Positions 52,387 to 62,018 of a stretch of 64,000 nt of DNA are shown in pieces. The stretch spans positions 124,001-188,000 of the forward strand of contig NZ_FMBW01000026.1 in the NCBI RefSeq assembly GCF_900091725.1. Reading direction: 5' to 3'. The stretch is from Streptomyces sp. DvalAA-43 (GTDB lineage Bacteria; Actinomycetota; Actinomycetes; Streptomycetales; Streptomycetaceae). The notes beneath the pieces were generated by a model, which saw only the letters and a program-made list of their open reading frames with translations, made no database searches and was not told the DNA's origin. Position 1 is the stretch's first letter. Every line of letters begins with the position of its first letter. The position numbers and the translations under genes were made by a program.

Positions 52387-53772
52387 GTGACGTCCCGTAA
52401 CCCGCGCGACTCCAGGCTGCGAATTGTCCGCCCGCGACCCCTTGCCACCGCTCGCAAGGCCGTGACCACCCGGCGCACCAGGCCGGCCCCCCGCCCCCCG
52501 GAGGGCACCCCTCCCCGGTCGGAACTGGCCCGGCAGGCCAGGACGGCCCTCGCCGACGCCGTACGGATCGCCCGCTGGGCAGCCGACGGCGCGATCCCCG
52601 GCGCACCACCGCTCGCCGCCCAGGCGCTCCAACGGGCCGCGACAGCTCTGGAATTGTCCCCGGCCCAGGTGCGCTCCGGCTGGGACCGGGCCAGGCTCGC
52701 CGGCCTCGTCGAACTGCACGGCGACACCGCGCGCCCCGGCTGGCGGCTGCGCGCCTGGGACCGGGACGACTCCGCCGTGCTCCGCGGCTGGGTGGCGCTC
52801 TTCGACGCCTGGTCGCTCGTCCACCCGGCGCCCGCGGACATCGAGTCCACCGCGGTCGCCGAGGCCGTCGAGGCCGTGCCGCAGGTCCTCTCCCTCCTCC
52901 AGCTCTCGGCGGGCCCGGTCACCGTGCCCGCCCTGCTGGACCTGCTCGGCCAGCGCGTCGCGGAACTCCGCGAGGAGCGCTGCGAAGTCCCCTACGGCCC
53001 CGAGCCGGTGCCCGCACCCGCCGAACCCGCTCCCGCCACGCACTCCGCCGCCCTGGTGGCGCTGCTGCTGGACTGGGCCCTGGAGGGGCTGGCCGCCGTC
53101 GGCGCACTCACCCTCGGCGCCGGTCACGCCACCCTCACCCCGCTCGGCAACTGGGCGGTCTGGGTCAAGCTGGAACAGATCTGCGTGGCCGCCCAGAGCC
53201 CGGCCGGGAACATCGAGCAGTCCGCCGCCGACATGCTGCTCGGCTGCGCCCGGCTCACCCCCGGCCCGGCCCGCGACGAATACCGGGCCTGGCTGGCCGC
53301 CCGCACGGTCGGCAGCGCCGTCGCCGAACTGCTCGCCGTCGCCCGCGGCGAGGACGCGCTCCTGCGGGGGCTCGCCTTCGAGGCGCTCCGGGTCGTCGGC
53401 GCCCCCGCCGAACCCGAGGTCCGCGCCGTCGTCACCGACCCCTCGCTGCGCCCCTACGCACTGCTCTGGCTGGCCGAGTACGACGGAGCCGACCCCGAGG
53501 ACGCCCAGGACGTCCTCAGCCGGGAGGAGTCCACCTGGCTCTGGGTCGACACCGCGGCGGCCGTCGCCGACCACGGCGAGACCGGGCTGCTGGTCCGCCA
53601 TCTCGACTCGGCCGTCCAGGGCACGGTGCCGGCCCTGCTGGACGAGGTACGGGCCGTCGGCCACCCGCGCACCGTCCAGGTGCTGGTGGCCCTGGCCGCC
53701 GCGCACCCGGACCCCGCGCTGGCCAAGGCGGTGCGCCGGGCCGCGTTCCAGGTGCACACCGGCGGCGCCTGA
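52387..53772 (+). CDS. Uncharacterised Streptomyces protein, paralogue of the gene at 7624
   Basis: The 461-residue protein starts at GTG 52387 with a very basic N-terminus (RLRIVRPRPLATARKAVTTR). Segments LADAVRIARWAADG, AELLAVARGED, AEPEVRAVVTDPSLR, LLWLAEYDGADP match the protein at 7624 in order. The body is mostly helical, with Ala/Leu-rich repeats and an acidic centre. No enzymatic motif. The basic N-terminus may bind nucleic acid or a membrane surface, which is a guess. A terminator-like stem follows. Confidence 0.8.
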   Translation: MTSRNPRDSRLRIVRPRPLATARKAVTTRRTRPAPRPPEGTPPRSELARQARTALADAVRIARWAADGAIPGAPPLAAQALQRAATALELSPAQVRSGWDRARLAGLVELHGDTARPGWRLRAWDRDDSAVLRGWVALFDAWSLVHPAPADIESTAVAEAVEAVPQVLSLLQLSAGPVTVPALLDLLGQRVAELREERCEVPYGPEPVPAPAEPAPATHSAALVALLLDWALEGLAAVGALTLGAGHATLTPLGNWAVWVKLEQICVAAQSPAGNIEQSAADMLLGCARLTPGPARDEYRAWLAARTVGSAVAELLAVARGEDALLRGLAFEALRVVGAPAEPEVRAVVTDPSLRPYALLWLAEYDGADPEDAQDVLSREESTWLWVDTAAAVADHGETGLLVRHLDSAVQGTVPALLDEVRAVGHPRTVQVLVALAAAHPDPALAKAVRRAAFQVHTGGA

Positions 53773-53781
53773 CACCCCGCA

Positions 53782-53811
53782 CCGGACGGGCCCGGCCCCG
53801 GGTCCGTCCGG
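53782..53811. terminator. Bidirectional terminator hairpin
   Basis: CCGGACGG (53782-53789) pairs with CCGTCCGG (53804-53811), and the inner GCCC/GGGT extends the stem with one wobble. It lies between two convergent stops (53772 and 53815). Confidence 0.65.
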
Positions 53812-53814
53812 CCG

Positions 53815-54228
53815 TCAGCCCGCCGACCCCGGCGCGTACGTACCGAAGGCCCACACATTGCCCTCGGCGTCCCGCGCCATGTAGTCGCGCGAGCCGTAGT
53901 CCTGATCGGTGGGCGGCATCAGGATCTCCACCCCGTGCTCCACGGCTCTGGCATGGTGGGCGTCGACCTCGTCGACCACGACGTAGACACCGGCGGGACC
54001 CGCTCCCCGCATCGCCTCGGCGAAGACGCCCTCGCGGCCCTTGGAGCCCAGCATCACCCTGCCGTTGCCGCAGGACAGCTCGGCATGGAGCACCTGGCCG
54101 CCCTCGCCCTCGTACACCGCTTCCTCGGTGAAGCCGAGGCCCTCCGTCAGTGTCCTGATCGCGGCCTTCGCGTCGTCGTACAGAATCGTCGGGTAGATCG
54201 TCGGAACGCCGACCGGTGCGCCTGCCAT
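53815..54228 (-). CDS. VOC family protein (glyoxalase/bleomycin-resistance-like)
   Basis: The 137-residue protein has TIYPTILYDDAKAAIRTLTE, LHAELSCGNGRVMLGSKGR, VYVVVDEVDAHHARAVEHG and DYMARDAEGNVWAFGTYAP, the beta-alpha-beta-beta-beta pattern of VOC proteins similar to PhnB. It could bind metal via His/Glu or act as a binding protein. ATG 54226-54228, with GAGGTGAG upstream. Confidence 0.87.
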   Translation of the reverse strand: MAGAPVGVPTIYPTILYDDAKAAIRTLTEGLGFTEEAVYEGEGGQVLHAELSCGNGRVMLGSKGREGVFAEAMRGAGPAGVYVVVDEVDAHHARAVEHGVEILMPPTDQDYGSRDYMARDAEGNVWAFGTYAPGSAG

Positions 54229-54336
54229 GGCGCTCACCTCTTCTCGTACTCCCGTGACCCGCTTCTGTGATCTGCGTCTCAGTCTTCCATCGGCCACTGA
54301 CAACGGCCCGGCACGGCCCCGGGGTCGGGCCGGGGC

Positions 54337-55227
54337 TCAGCGGAAGGTGTCGCAGTGGGCCATGTCGCCGCTGCGGAAGCCGGTGGTGAACCACTGCCGG
54401 CGCTGCGCGGCCGAGCCGTGCGTCCAGGACTCCGGCGTGACCCGGCCCTGGAACTTCTCCTGGATCCGGTCGTCACCGACCGCGGCCGCCGCGTCGAGGC
54501 CCTCCCGGATGTCCGCCTGGGTCAGCGAGGTGACCAGCGGCCGCCCGGTCGACTCGTCGGGCGTGGTCGTCGCGTGATGCGCCCAGACCCCGGCGTAGCA
54601 GTCCGCCTGGAGCTCCACCCGGACCGAGTTGCTGTTCGCGCCGGTCCGGCCGTCCTGCGACCGGCCCAGCGTCCCCATCAGGTCCTGCACATGGTGTCCG
54701 TACTCATGGGCGACGACATAGGCCTGGGCGAACGGTCCGCCGCTGGAGCCGAACTCCGTCCGCAGCTCGTCGAAGAACCCGAGGTCCAGGTAGACCTGCC
54801 GGTCGCCCGGACAGTAGAACGGCCCGACCGCCGAGGTGGCGGAGCCGCACGCGGTGCCGATCCGGTCGCTGAACAGGACCGTGCGCGCGGGTGTGTACGT
54901 GCCCCGGCGCCGCTGGAACTCCTGCTTCCAGTAGTCCTGCACGCTGTTGACCACCGCCACGATCCGGCAGTCGTCCCTGGTGTTCGCGTCCCGCCCGGTC
55001 CGGCAGGTCTGCTCCACCTGGGCCGCCGTAGACGCGGTCGGCGACGTGTCCGGGCCGCCGGACGACAGGCCGAGCTGATCGGGGCCGACACCGAAGAGCA
55101 GCCCCAGGATCAGCGCGATGATGCCGACGATGCCGCCGCCCACGGTGGCCCTGCCGCCCGGGATCCGGCTGCCGCGCACGTCCTGGACCTCGGACGTGTC
55201 CAGGTCGGCGTCGTCGTCGAACTGCAT
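54337..55227 (-). CDS. Neutral zinc metallopeptidase (YpfJ/KPN_02809 family)
   Basis: The 296-residue protein has a single N-terminal helix (GIVGIIALILGLLFGVG) and an extracytoplasmic peptidase domain with HEYGHH in AQAYVVAHEYGHHVQDLMG and the downstream Glu in RVELQADCYAGVWAHH. Four or more Cys suggest disulfides. This is the YpfJ family of membrane-anchored putative peptidases of unknown substrate. ATG 55225-55227 matches the family start MQFDDDADL. Confidence 0.9.
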   Translation of the reverse strand: MQFDDDADLDTSEVQDVRGSRIPGGRATVGGGIVGIIALILGLLFGVGPDQLGLSSGGPDTSPTASTAAQVEQTCRTGRDANTRDDCRIVAVVNSVQDYWKQEFQRRRGTYTPARTVLFSDRIGTACGSATSAVGPFYCPGDRQVYLDLGFFDELRTEFGSSGGPFAQAYVVAHEYGHHVQDLMGTLGRSQDGRTGANSNSVRVELQADCYAGVWAHHATTTPDESTGRPLVTSLTQADIREGLDAAAAVGDDRIQEKFQGRVTPESWTHGSAAQRRQWFTTGFRSGDMAHCDTFR

Positions 55228-55386
55228 GGCACCACCTTCCGCTCCGGCCTCACCGCCTCCGCCGAGTATCGGGCAGTTCACTCGGTGATGCCCTTTCTGG
55301 TCGCGCGGGGGAGTGGGGCGGCGACGCCGGGCGACCGCCCGGCCGGTGCCGCGGGCGTACGCGGAAAAGCAGTTGCGCACCGCCAG

Positions 55387-55392
55387 TAGAAT
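55387..55392 (+). promoter_or_regulatory. Putative -10 element of the ABC-F gene
   Basis: TAGAAT at 55387-55392 is a good TANNNT -10. A matching -35 is not clear. The start would fall about 55399, directly at the ATG of a seven-codon leader ORF. Confidence 0.4.
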
Positions 55393-55399
55393 GACCCGT

Positions 55400-55423
55400 A
55401 TGGCAATTCTCCTTGTGCATTAG
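55400..55423 (+). CDS. Seven-residue leader peptide before the ABC-F gene
   Basis: ATG at 55400 opens MAILLVH and stops at TAG 55421-55423, 61 bp before the ABC-F start. There is no SD, so it would be translated as the leaderless 5' end of the transcript. Short peptides of this sort precede many antibiotic-induced ABC-F genes and control them by ribosome stalling. Whether this one does is inferred. Confidence 0.4.
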   Translation: MAILLVH

Positions 55424-55484
55424 CGGCGTCGAGACACCTCCGCCCTCGTCCCGTCAGCCGTCCAAACCGCCCTGGAGTTTTACC

Positions 55485-57081
<1,597 letters not shown>

Positions 57082-57083
<2 letters not shown>

Positions 57084-57141
57084 TCCGGCCCCGCTGTCCG
57101 TCTGATCCACTCCGTCTGGATCATTCGGCCTACGCGTGATC
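57082..57141. promoter_or_regulatory. Cluster of GATC motifs upstream of gbn
   Basis: GATC occurs at 57082, 57104, 57119 and 57138, with a fifth at 57384, 42 bp before the gbn start. Four sites within 60 bp is dense for this genome. Since Gbn binds GATC-containing DNA, autoregulation is plausible. Confidence 0.5.
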
Positions 57142-57177
57142 CATCATCTGTGTGAGTACCTCTCGTACCCGCGCACA

Positions 57178-57203
57178 GCGCCCGGCAGATACCTGCCGGG
57201 CGC
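57178..57203 (+). terminator. Terminator hairpin after the ABC-F gene
   Basis: GCGCCCGGCAG (57178-57188), loop ATAC and CTGCCGGGCGC (57193-57203) form a perfect 11-bp stem about 95 bp after the ABC-F stop. Confidence 0.75.
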
Positions 57204-57425
57204 ACCCGTACGGGGGATGCGCTCCCCGTACGGCCCTGACCTGCCGCTTCGTCCGGGGCCCCGCCCCACCGGCCGCCACAGCCCTGCGGAATGCGGGATT
57301 CCGGTCGTGTGCGCCCCTTCTCCGGCCGGGAACCGGGTTGCACGGACCTTGCCGAATGGGTGGCCAGGAAGCCCCCGAGGGGTGATCATGAGAGTCCAGA
57401 GCGCACTTCCCATGAGGAGGCACGG

Positions 57426-57647
57426 GTGGCCGAGACTCTGAAGAAGGGCAGCCGGGTTACCGGCGCCGCGCGCGACAAGCTCGCGGCAGACCTGAAGAAG
57501 AAGTACGACTCCGGTGCGAGCATCCGGGCGTTGGCCGAAGAGACCGGCCGCTCCTATGGGTTCGTCCACCGGATGCTCAGTGAGTCCGGAGTGACGCTGC
57601 GGGGACGCGGCGGAGCGACACGGGGCAAGAAGGCCGCCACGGCCTGA
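57426..57647 (+). CDS. gbn: Gbn-like GATC-binding nucleoid-associated protein
   Basis: The 73-residue basic protein contains a helix-turn-helix: DLKKKYDSGASIRALAEETG and RSYGFVHRMLSESGV, with Lys-rich N-terminus (AETLKKGSR) and C-terminus (RGKKAATA). It corresponds, from memory, to SCO1839 of S. coelicolor, reported as Gbn, a small nucleoid-associated protein that binds GATC motifs and affects development. GTG 57426 follows GAGGAGG at good spacing. It is monocistronic, with GATC sites upstream. Confidence 0.85.
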   Translation: MAETLKKGSRVTGAARDKLAADLKKKYDSGASIRALAEETGRSYGFVHRMLSESGVTLRGRGGATRGKKAATA

Positions 57648-57734
57648 CGGCTCCGGGGTGCGTCGTCCGGCCCGGGGCTCAACGGTTCCGACGGTGGCCA
57701 CCCGGCCGGCAGCGATGCCGACCGGGTGGTTACT

Positions 57735-57767
57735 GTTCAGTCACTTAGCTGTGTGTGCTGACTGAAC
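57735..57767. promoter_or_regulatory. Inverted repeat in the enoyl-CoA hydratase promoter
   Basis: GTTCAGTCA (57735-57743) and TGACTGAAC (57759-57767) form a perfect 9-bp inverted repeat with a 15-nt spacer, 18 bp before the ATG. A TTACTG (57730) and TTAGCT (57745) look promoter-like inside it. It fits a TetR-type operator or a start-site hairpin. Confidence 0.5.
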
Positions 57768-57784
57768 CGATCCGGAGGCGCCCC

Positions 57785-58576
57785 ATGACCTCGCTCGACC
57801 CATTGCTCGACAAGGACGGCGTACGACTCACCGTCGACGACGCGGTCGCCACGGTGACCCTCACCAATCCGGCCAAGCGCAACGCTCAGTCCCCCGCTCT
57901 GTGGCGGGCGTTGACAGCGGCCGGACGGGCACTGCCCGGCAGCGTGCGGGTCGTCGTGCTCCGGGGCGAGGGCAAGTCCTTCTCCGCGGGGCTCGACCGA
58001 CAGGCGTTCACCCCCGAGGGGTTCGACGGTGAGCCGTCCTTCCTCGACATGGCGCGCGGCCCGGAGGCCGAGCTCGACGCGACCATCGCCGAGTACCAGG
58101 AGGCGTTCACCTGGTGGCGCCGCAACGACATCGTGTCGATCGCGGCGGTCCAGGGGCATGCGATCGGTGCCGGCTTCCAGCTCGCCCTCGCCTGCGATCT
58201 GCGGATCGTCGCCGAGGACGTGCAGTTCGCCATGCGCGAGACCAGCCTCGGTCTGGTGCCCGACCTCACCGGCACGCACCCCCTGGTGCACCTGGTGGGG
58301 TACGCCCGCGCGCTCGAAATCTGCGCCACGGGCCGCTTCGTGCACGCCGAGGAGGCCGAGCGCACCGGTCTGGCCAATCTCGTGGTCCCCGCCGGTGAGC
58401 TGGACGCCGCGGCCCGCGATCTGGCCGGTGCGCTGCTGGCCGCCCCGCGCGACGCCGTCGTGGAGACCAAGGCGCTGCTGAGCGGTGCCGTCTCCCGTCG
58501 TTACGAGGAGCAGCGCGTCGCCGAACGCGCCGCGCAGGGCCGTCGGCTGCGCGATCTGGCGGGCATCACCGACTGA
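57785..58576 (+). CDS. Enoyl-CoA hydratase/isomerase family protein
   Basis: The 263-residue crotonase-fold protein has VATVTLTNPAKRNAQSPALW at the start, the oxyanion-hole segments VVVLRGEGKSFSAGLD and AAVQGHAIGAGFQLALACDLR, and AMRETSLGLVPDLTGT near the catalytic Glu position. The substrate is unknown and could be fatty or aromatic acyl-CoA. ATG 57785 follows a GGAGG-like stretch. A palindrome precedes it. Confidence 0.9.
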   Translation: MTSLDPLLDKDGVRLTVDDAVATVTLTNPAKRNAQSPALWRALTAAGRALPGSVRVVVLRGEGKSFSAGLDRQAFTPEGFDGEPSFLDMARGPEAELDATIAEYQEAFTWWRRNDIVSIAAVQGHAIGAGFQLALACDLRIVAEDVQFAMRETSLGLVPDLTGTHPLVHLVGYARALEICATGRFVHAEEAERTGLANLVVPAGELDAAARDLAGALLAAPRDAVVETKALLSGAVSRRYEEQRVAERAAQGRRLRDLAGITD

Positions 58577-58585
58577 GCGTCCGGC

Positions 58586-58610
58586 GGGCGGGCCCGGCCG
58601 GGGCCCGCCC
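58586..58610. terminator. Bidirectional terminator hairpin
   Basis: GGGCGGGCCC (58586-58595), loop GGCCG and GGGCCCGCCC (58601-58610) lie between convergent stops. A doubled CCCGCCCCACGCTCAG element follows (about 58605-58636), partly inside the end of the next gene. Confidence 0.7.
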
Positions 58611-58631
58611 CACGCTCAGCCCGCCCCACGC

Positions 58632-59336
58632 TCAGCCCCGCTCCACCACCGCGGTGACCAGCACCGCGACCGGGGGGCGCCCCTCCACCGCGGCCGTCAC
58701 GGCGCTCCGCACCGCACGGGCCACGTCGAGCGCCCGGCGGTCCGCGTCCGTCGCCAGTTCGACCCGTACGTGGTCCGGGCCCATGTGCACCGCACGGCCC
58801 AGCACCCGGGTCAGCGTCGCCACACCCGCCACACCCGCCGCCGCGGTCCCCGCGACCCCCTCCGCCGCTGCCGCGCGCACCTCCACCGGAGCGGGGGCCG
58901 GTCGTTCGGGTGGCGCGTCCAGCAGTTCCGTCACCCGGACGTCCACCGCGGCGACCACCAGACCGAGCCGTTGCGCGGCCGCCGTCAGCAGCGCCGAACG
59001 CAGTGCCTCGGCCGCGACGGGCAGCGGCCGGCCGGACACGGCCGCCATGGCCGCCTCGATCCGCAGCGGCCCCGGCGGCAGCGCACTCGGCGGTGGCGCC
59101 ACCTCCGCGTCCGGCGCCGTGTCCGGATCGGCCACCGAGATCCTCAGCTCCCCGAGCGCCGGGCCGGGCCCCGGCCCCTCTGCCACCGCGTCGCGCAGCA
59201 CCGCGACCGCGGCCCGCTCCGCGATCCAGGCCCCGTCCGCCGGACCACCCAGTGGTAGCAGCCGCCCGAGGCCGAGCCGTTGCCGTACCGCCGCCGTCCA
59301 TCCGTCGGCCTCGCGCGGGCCGTCAGCAGTCGTCAT
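58632..59336 (-). CDS. Asp23-associated protein of unknown function
   Basis: The 234-residue protein is Ala/Pro-rich with a regular helical look: IAERAAVAVLRDAVAEG, LRIEAAMAAVSGRPLPVAAE, GVAGVATLTRVLGRAVHMGPD and VRVELATDADRRALDVARAV. The last part resembles an Asp23-like half-domain. It is divergent from the Asp23 operon. Homologues next to Asp23 genes in Streptomyces are, from memory, called nucleopolyhedrovirus P10 family proteins, a name with no functional meaning here. ATG 59334-59336. Confidence 0.65.
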   Translation of the reverse strand: MTTADGPREADGWTAAVRQRLGLGRLLPLGGPADGAWIAERAAVAVLRDAVAEGPGPGPALGELRISVADPDTAPDAEVAPPPSALPPGPLRIEAAMAAVSGRPLPVAAEALRSALLTAAAQRLGLVVAAVDVRVTELLDAPPERPAPAPVEVRAAAAEGVAGTAAAGVAGVATLTRVLGRAVHMGPDHVRVELATDADRRALDVARAVRSAVTAAVEGRPPVAVLVTAVVERG

Positions 59337-59471
59337 TTCCCCAGCCTGCCGCATCCACGGCGCGAGACGGGGCAAGCGCACCTAATGTGAGCAAAGAGGG
59401 CCTTTCATTTGGCTCGGGCCCGGCACGACCCGAGCGAGTGGCCCCAGGTCCCATCTGTCCCGAAGGGAAAC

Positions 59472-59951
59472 ATGGCGATGACCGACACCACACAGCGGAA
59501 CCGGCCCGAGGGCTCCGACAAGGAATCGAGTCCGCTCATCAAGCGCGGCGGTGGCGCCGCCGCCACCCGTGGCCGTACGACCATCGCCGACGGCGTGGTC
59601 GAGAAGATCGCGGGAATGGCGGCCCGCGATGTGGTCGGTGTCCACGCGATGGGCAGCGGCTTCTCGCGCACCTTCGGAGCGGTGCGCGACCGGGTGCCCG
59701 GCGGCGGCAAGTCCGTCACGCGCGGGGTGAAGGCGGAGGTCGGGGAGTCCCAGACCGCGCTCGACCTGGAGATCGTCGTCGAGTACGGCGTCTCGATCGG
59801 CGAAGTCGCCCGTGAGGTACGGGAGAACGTGGTCGCGGCGGTGGAGCGGATGGCCGGCCTGGAAGTCGTCGAGGTCAACATCGCGGTGAGCGATGTGAAG
59901 CTGCCCGACGAGGCAGACGACGAGGACCAGCCCGAGCCACGTCTCCAGTAG
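59472..59951 (+). CDS. Asp23/Gls24 family envelope stress protein
   Basis: The 159-residue protein has the Asp23 core: GRTTIADGVVEKIAGMAARD, VHAMGSG, TALDLEIVVEYGVSIGEVA and ENVVAAVERMAGLEVVEVNIAVSDV. Asp23 proteins form a layer at the inner membrane face held by AmaP. ATG 59472 (or 59478) follows GAAGGGAAAC. It is the first gene of a five-gene operon ending in AmaP. Confidence 0.9.
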   Translation: MAMTDTTQRNRPEGSDKESSPLIKRGGGAAATRGRTTIADGVVEKIAGMAARDVVGVHAMGSGFSRTFGAVRDRVPGGGKSVTRGVKAEVGESQTALDLEIVVEYGVSIGEVAREVRENVVAAVERMAGLEVVEVNIAVSDVKLPDEADDEDQPEPRLQ

Positions 59952-59996
59952 TCCTTCTGGCGCCAGGCAGTCCGCGAGGCAGTTGAGGAGCGCACG

Positions 59997-60188
59997 ATGA
60001 GCATGGCTGTGGTCGGCATGGTGGCCGGCATGGCGCTCGGATTCGCCGGGTACTTCGGCGGCTTCGGGGCCTTCCTGCTGGTAGCCGCCCTGGGGGCGAT
60101 CGGCTTCGTCGCCGGTCGCTTCGCGGAGGGCGACCTGGAGCCCGGCGACTTCTTCCGGAGTCGCGAGCGCGGCGACCGACGGCGGTGA
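59997..60188 (+). CDS. Small membrane protein of the Asp23 operon
   Basis: The 63-residue protein has two hydrophobic helices (MALGFAGYFGGFGAFLLVAALGAIGF with a turn) and an acidic then basic C-terminus. It is comparable to DUF2273-type small proteins found between Asp23 genes in Gram-positive bacteria. TGAGGAG precedes ATG 59997. The stop overlaps the GTG of the next gene. Confidence 0.8.
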   Translation: MSMAVVGMVAGMALGFAGYFGGFGAFLLVAALGAIGFVAGRFAEGDLEPGDFFRSRERGDRRR

Positions 60189-60547
60189 CGGCGTTGTCGG
60201 GGGAGAACGGCCGGGTCGCCGCAGGTGAGCGGGGGGAGACCCGGATCGCCGACCGGGTGGTCGCGAAGATCGCCGCGCAGGCGGCGAAGGAGGCGATCGA
60301 CGAGCCCGCGGCGGAGGGCGCCGCACCGCGCGCCACCGTCACGGTGCACCGGGACACCGCCCGGGTACGGGTGAGCCTGGAGCTCGGATACCCCTGCGAC
60401 ATCGGCCGCCGGTGCGGCGCGGTGCGTCGGCGTGTCGCCGAGCGGGTAAAAGCGTTGGCGGGGATGGAGGTGCCCGAGGTGGCCGTACAGGTCGAGCGCC
60501 TGCATCCGACGGGCGCGAGCATCGCGGCACAGGGGAGGATCCGATGA
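60185..60547 (+). CDS. Second Asp23/Gls24 family protein
   Basis: The 120-residue protein has GETRIADRVVAKIAAQAAKE, ATVTVHRDTARVRVSLELGY and RRVAERVKALAGMEVPEVAV, a shorter Asp23 domain. GTG 60185 overlaps the previous TGA (GTGA), and its own TGA overlaps the next ATG, so the chain is coupled. Confidence 0.87.
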   Translation: MTALSGENGRVAAGERGETRIADRVVAKIAAQAAKEAIDEPAAEGAAPRATVTVHRDTARVRVSLELGYPCDIGRRCGAVRRRVAERVKALAGMEVPEVAVQVERLHPTGASIAAQGRIR

Positions 60548-61239
60548 CCGAACCCCAGGAACCGGAGCACCGTACGGGAGGGCTGCCCGTCACCGGCCCC
60601 GTCGAGGAGGCCGGGCGGGGAGATGTCATCGAACTCGACCAGTCGGCCTCGTCCGCCGCCTACGACCCGGTGCCCGCGCGGCGGGCGGACGGCGGCAGGG
60701 CGGGCCGCTTCTGGTCGGCCCGGCGCATCCCCGCGGCGGTCCTCGCGCTCGTGGTCCTCGGCGGCAGCGGTCTGCTGCTCTACGACGTGGCGGCGGTGCG
60801 GGCCGACCGCCCCGCGATGCGATGGCGCCGCTCGCTGGCCGACGAGCTCGCCCGGCGCCCGCTGGAGAGTGCCTGGCTGCTCGGCGCCGCCGCGGTCGCC
60901 GTGCTGATCGGCCTGTGGCTGCTCGTGCTCGCCGTCACCCCCGGACTCCGCGCCCTGCTGCCGATGCGCCGCGACCGCCCCGGTGTACGGGCCGCCCTCG
61001 ACCGGTCCGCGGCCGCCCTGGTCCTGCGCGACCGGGCCGTCGAGGTGTCCGGCGTGCAGTCGGTACGGGTCCGGATGGGCCGGGGCCGGGCGGTGGTGCA
61101 CGCCGTGTCGCACTTCCGAGAACTCGACGACGTACGGGCCGATCTGGACACCGTGCTCGGGACCGGCATCAAGGAGCTGGGGCTCGCCCGGCCGCCGAGC
61201 CTGTCCGTGCATGTCCGCAGGCCCGCGAAGAAGGGGTGA
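60544..61239 (+). CDS. DUF6286-type membrane protein of the Asp23 operon
   Basis: The 231-residue protein has a soluble N-terminus, two helices (AAVLALVVLGGSGLLLYDVA and LLGAAAVAVLIGLWLLVLAV) and a C-terminal Asp23-like or AmaP-like domain (VVHAVSHFRELDDVRADLDT). ATG 60544 overlaps the previous stop (ATGA). Probably part of the membrane-bound Asp23 complex. Confidence 0.82.
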   Translation: MTEPQEPEHRTGGLPVTGPVEEAGRGDVIELDQSASSAAYDPVPARRADGGRAGRFWSARRIPAAVLALVVLGGSGLLLYDVAAVRADRPAMRWRRSLADELARRPLESAWLLGAAAVAVLIGLWLLVLAVTPGLRALLPMRRDRPGVRAALDRSAAALVLRDRAVEVSGVQSVRVRMGRGRAVVHAVSHFRELDDVRADLDTVLGTGIKELGLARPPSLSVHVRRPAKKG

Positions 61240-61823
61240 GCCCGTTGCTCAGGACCGTCAACCGGGTACTGCTCGGCCTTGCCGGGCTGGTGCTGATCTG
61301 CTGCGGCGGCGCGGTGCTCGCCGCCGGGCTCGGCCTGGCCGTGCCGTCCTGGTGGCCCTGGTACGGCAAGGGCGATGTGCTCCTCAGCCAGGCCGACCGG
61401 GACCGCTGGCGCGACCAGGGCTGGTGGTGGCCGACGGTCATCGCCGCCCTCGCCGTCGTGGTCGTCCTCGCCCTGTGGTGGCTGCTGGCCCAGCTGCGCC
61501 GCGCCCGCCTCGCCGAGGTGCTGGTGGACAGCGGCGACGGCGAGGGTGCGCTGCTGCGGGGCCGGGCCCTGGAAGGGGTGCTCGCCGACGAGGCGGGGAC
61601 GCTGGACGGGGTGGCCCGCGCCCAGGTCGCGCTGACCGGGCGGCGCAGCTCGCCGCAGGCCAGGATCCGTCTGCTGATGGAGCCGCACGCGGCGCCGGAC
61701 GAGGCGCTCGGCCGTCTCTCCGACGAGGCGCTGGCCCATGCGCGGGATTCGGCGGGGCTGGCCGAACTCCCGGCCGAGGTGCGGCTGAGGGCGGTCAAGC
61801 ACCGTGCGGAGCGGGTGAGCTGA
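61236..61823 (+). CDS. amaP: Alkaline-shock response membrane anchor protein AmaP
   Basis: The 195-residue protein has two membrane helices (VLLGLAGLVLICCGGAVLAA and VIAALAVVVVLALWWLLAQL) joined by a Trp-rich loop (SWWPWYGKGD, WRDQGWWWP), and a C-terminal domain with ARAQVALTGRR. It is the expected anchor for the Asp23 proteins upstream. GTG 61236 overlaps the previous TGA. Confidence 0.82.
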   Translation: MSPLLRTVNRVLLGLAGLVLICCGGAVLAAGLGLAVPSWWPWYGKGDVLLSQADRDRWRDQGWWWPTVIAALAVVVVLALWWLLAQLRRARLAEVLVDSGDGEGALLRGRALEGVLADEAGTLDGVARAQVALTGRRSSPQARIRLLMEPHAAPDEALGRLSDEALAHARDSAGLAELPAEVRLRAVKHRAERVS

Positions 61824-61883
61824 GGGCGGTTGCCACGGCTCTCCCGCCCGGCCGCCGGGCAGGACCGGCCGGCGAACGGCGAC

Positions 61884-62018
61884 GGGGCTCCGTTCAGGAA
61901 CCGTGCTGGGAGCCGCTGTCGACCGGGTGCGGGGCCCCGGTTCGGAAGCCGTGCCGGGAGCCGCCGTCGACCGGGTGCGGGGCCCCGTTCAGAAACCGTG
62001 CCGGGAGCCGCCGTCGAC
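61884..62018. repeat. Tandem 47-48-bp repeat that duplicates the 3' end of the SDR gene
   Basis: Three head-to-tail units occupy 61884-61930, 61931-61978 and 61979-62018. The last contains the final codons and stop of the SDR gene on the minus strand (VDGGSRHGF and TGA). The other two, downstream of the stop, repeat the same sequence with changes. In the second unit the stop codon is lost (CGA), and in the third it is TGA again. Confidence 0.9.
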
